Positions 49,301-52,300 of a stretch of DNA of 64,000 bases are shown in pieces. Within the stretch, counting starts at the first letter, position 1, and every line of letters begins with the position of its first letter. Origin of the DNA: Dendrolimus kikuchii (taxonomy: Eukaryota; Arthropoda; Insecta; Lepidoptera; Lasiocampidae); contig CM034398.1 in assembly GCA_019925095.2 (NCBI GenBank), positions 8,757,001-8,821,000 of the forward strand. Reading direction: 5' to 3'. A model generated the notes under the pieces. It was not told where the DNA came from and did not search any database. It worked only from the letters and a program-made list of their open reading frames with translations. Both the position numbers and the translations under genes were made by a program.

Positions 49301-52300
49301 GTAACATGGTTTAAGAATAACATATAGAATAGATAATAAGATCTTTAAAAATTGCACCCATGGTTGTAAGTTTGGGCGGTATTGATGGGTCATGGGAGAC
49401 GGATGAAAATCATGTAACAAAAATAACGTTAAACTGGAAAATTCATGGACTTGGGCATAAAAGTGAAAAGGAGGCTAGTACAGGGATAGCTGTATCGTGT
49501 TAAGGGTGTAATATAATAAATAGTAAATTGTACAATAAAGGGAGAACGTGGGCGATTGCAACGAGTGCGTCTTCCGAGACTCGAAGCACAGCTGAGAGAT
49601 ATAACTCAGACGAGTTGCGAATCACACTTTCTCCAGGGTGATATTTAATAAGGTAAAGTGCTCCAAGTTCGTGCGGTTTGGGAATTAATTGACATAAATC
49701 AAATAAAAACAGTTACAATGAAATCACAAAATGTTTCATATAATGACCAACAATTCAATTTTTATATACTATCTGATTGGTCTTATTCTCTTGTCAATTA
49801 AAAATATAATTGAGAGCGTGGGTAACTACGTGCTCTTGATACTAAAATTCCATAAGAGGACGCATAATAATTCCGGTGTGTGCGCATGCTACTAAGAGTG
49901 CGCAAGCTAATTGACATGCATAAATCACACCTGTAGATTCCAATGGCGATGTTTATTCTTCTAAATATATTTTGTGTGGATTTCTTGCAATAACATTGTA
50001 GTACAGAGATGCTCAAAATAGATCAGTATTTGGCATGCTTCATCATCAATCATCACGAATATCAAGTTTGAATACTTTTGGAACCGCGCACACTTGTGGC
50101 ACCCTACCTTACTTTATACTATAACTACGAGTAAAATAATAAACAAAATAATAATAATTGAAATTTACATTGTTAGTCATGAGCAACAGAAGCGGAATTT
50201 AACAAGAAATGCCTGTCACCAGATGTTTATGAAATAAGTCCATACGCAACATTCGCCGGTGGTACTGCAGGCTCTGGGGGTGGGTCAAGGGCTTACACGT
50301 TGCAGCTACGCGCCCTTGCACGCCATGATGATGAAGCAGCTCCGCCAACGCATCCACCTTGTTGTGATGGTAAGATTTTTGTTGTTGTCTGAAGCGGACA
50401 AACAGCCAAACGACCTACCTGATGGGAAGTGGCTACCATCGCCCATTGGCGTCTGTATTACCATGAGTGATGCCAACGTATTGCCAACTTCCAAGGTGGG
50501 ATGGAAAGGATGAGATAGGTAGAGGGGAAAGTGGGCCATTGGAATTCTTATTTAATAAACTGGTCCAATATATGAATTTGTATCAAAGACTTTCATAATC
50601 CCACTTCGATACCCATTCCTGTATTACTTTCGACATCCTTAGAATCTATAAATGATAAAAACTCAGTAGCGTGGACATCCTACAACTCGATTCAGCTACC
50701 TTTAAAAATCTAGCAAAGCGATCAAAAGAGCGGAAGTGCCATAAATTTATTGGAGCTTGCGATTTCTAATCGTGTGTATACTGTATTACTAGTTCTTACG
50801 CTCGGTGGCTTTCCACATGTATTGGATGAAATAGCATATCATAACCCGATCTGTACCGAATTTTGTTTTAAAATACGATGTTAGATTGCAATATAAAAAA
50901 TACTAATTGTAATAGGAAAATACATCGCGAGTTAGACGGTTTTATTTAGAAGTGTAAATTTATTTTTGTACGTAAGTATTATTTACAAAAATAAATCAGT
51001 ATGCTGTGGTTCGCCATTAATTTTTGTTTTTATTTGTTTATTGTGTTGTTGTTTACGGATTTTACTCGTGTTTTTTGTTAATTTCAGTGAGTTTTATTTG
51101 CCAAAATAGCTTTGATTCGTTTGGGATACTGCATTAACTACTTGTTATTTCGTATACTGATAGTGGAGCATTAATTTCTAACAGCGGTGTAGTCGGCGCT
51201 TGCCTCATACGTTATGTTTTTTTAACCGGCTTATCGTTGCCGAATTTCCACTTAGCTCTACTGCAGAAACTGTTTGCAAATAGTAATATAGAATGTAATC
51301 TTTGGTAGATTCCATAGGGTTTTATAATTAGAGGGTAAATTATTACCATTTACCGAAAATTCTATCGTATTCTGTTGTATTAAATTACACTTACATTCAT
51401 CATCTGAAAAGACGTCAAAGCTCCCTTGATGTTGATAATTAATGACGGGGCTTCGTATGGTATAATGTTACAGATGTAGGCCGTTTCACGCGGATGTGGC
51501 GATGGATGTAATATGTTATTTGTAATGCGAAATAATTTTAATTGTTTATGACGTAATATACATTAACATGGCTATTCGATAACGGCGTTATTTTACGCTT
51601 TAAATAAGGCGCATTCGGCCACAGTGAATATCTTTAACATTATCGCTGGTGCGACCGTACCATAGGAGTAGCGAATAAAAGTAAGAATATAAATTATTTT
51701 AATCTTTATATTTTTAAGTTGTAATGCTAGAAATGCATCTTCAACCGTTTGACTTTTCTTAATGTTTCGTGATAATAAACTCGAACGGATTCCTGCTAGT
51801 ATAAAAATAAAATACGATAGGATATATATACAATCAAATCAACTAAGATCCTTTTTATAATCTTAAAAAATCCTGAGATTTGTCGTACAAACGTAGCGTA
51901 GCAACTTCGTCATTTATCGTTCATTATAATTATTTGACCAAAATTTAAAATTAATTTCATTGTCATATTTTAAAAGTAACATGTTATTAATATTTTAAGC
52001 CCGCTTTATTTATATAAACTTTGATATAGAATTTATTTTAATATGTGTCACCTAACTTTCTTTTAACGAAGTGTAATCCGTCATGGACACCCTACCGTCC
52101 AGGGATAGCAGTAAGGTAGTGTTGTTGGACTCCCGATGACATGTTCTCGGACCTACCAACTAAACTACCTCGGTGTTCCATCGCGACGCCGTAATGTCAG
52201 TCTCGGGAACCAGAGATACTTCCGATAACTCTGGCAGCATGTGTCACCTAACTGAACTTACCAATTTTGCTGCTTAGGTTTACAAACCTTTGGGAAAGGA

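Noticed and set aside
50259..50539. 84- and 77-codon frames on both strands after the tail exon
   Set aside because: The first part is the tail exon read in a wrong frame and the second part is a family A-related repeat.
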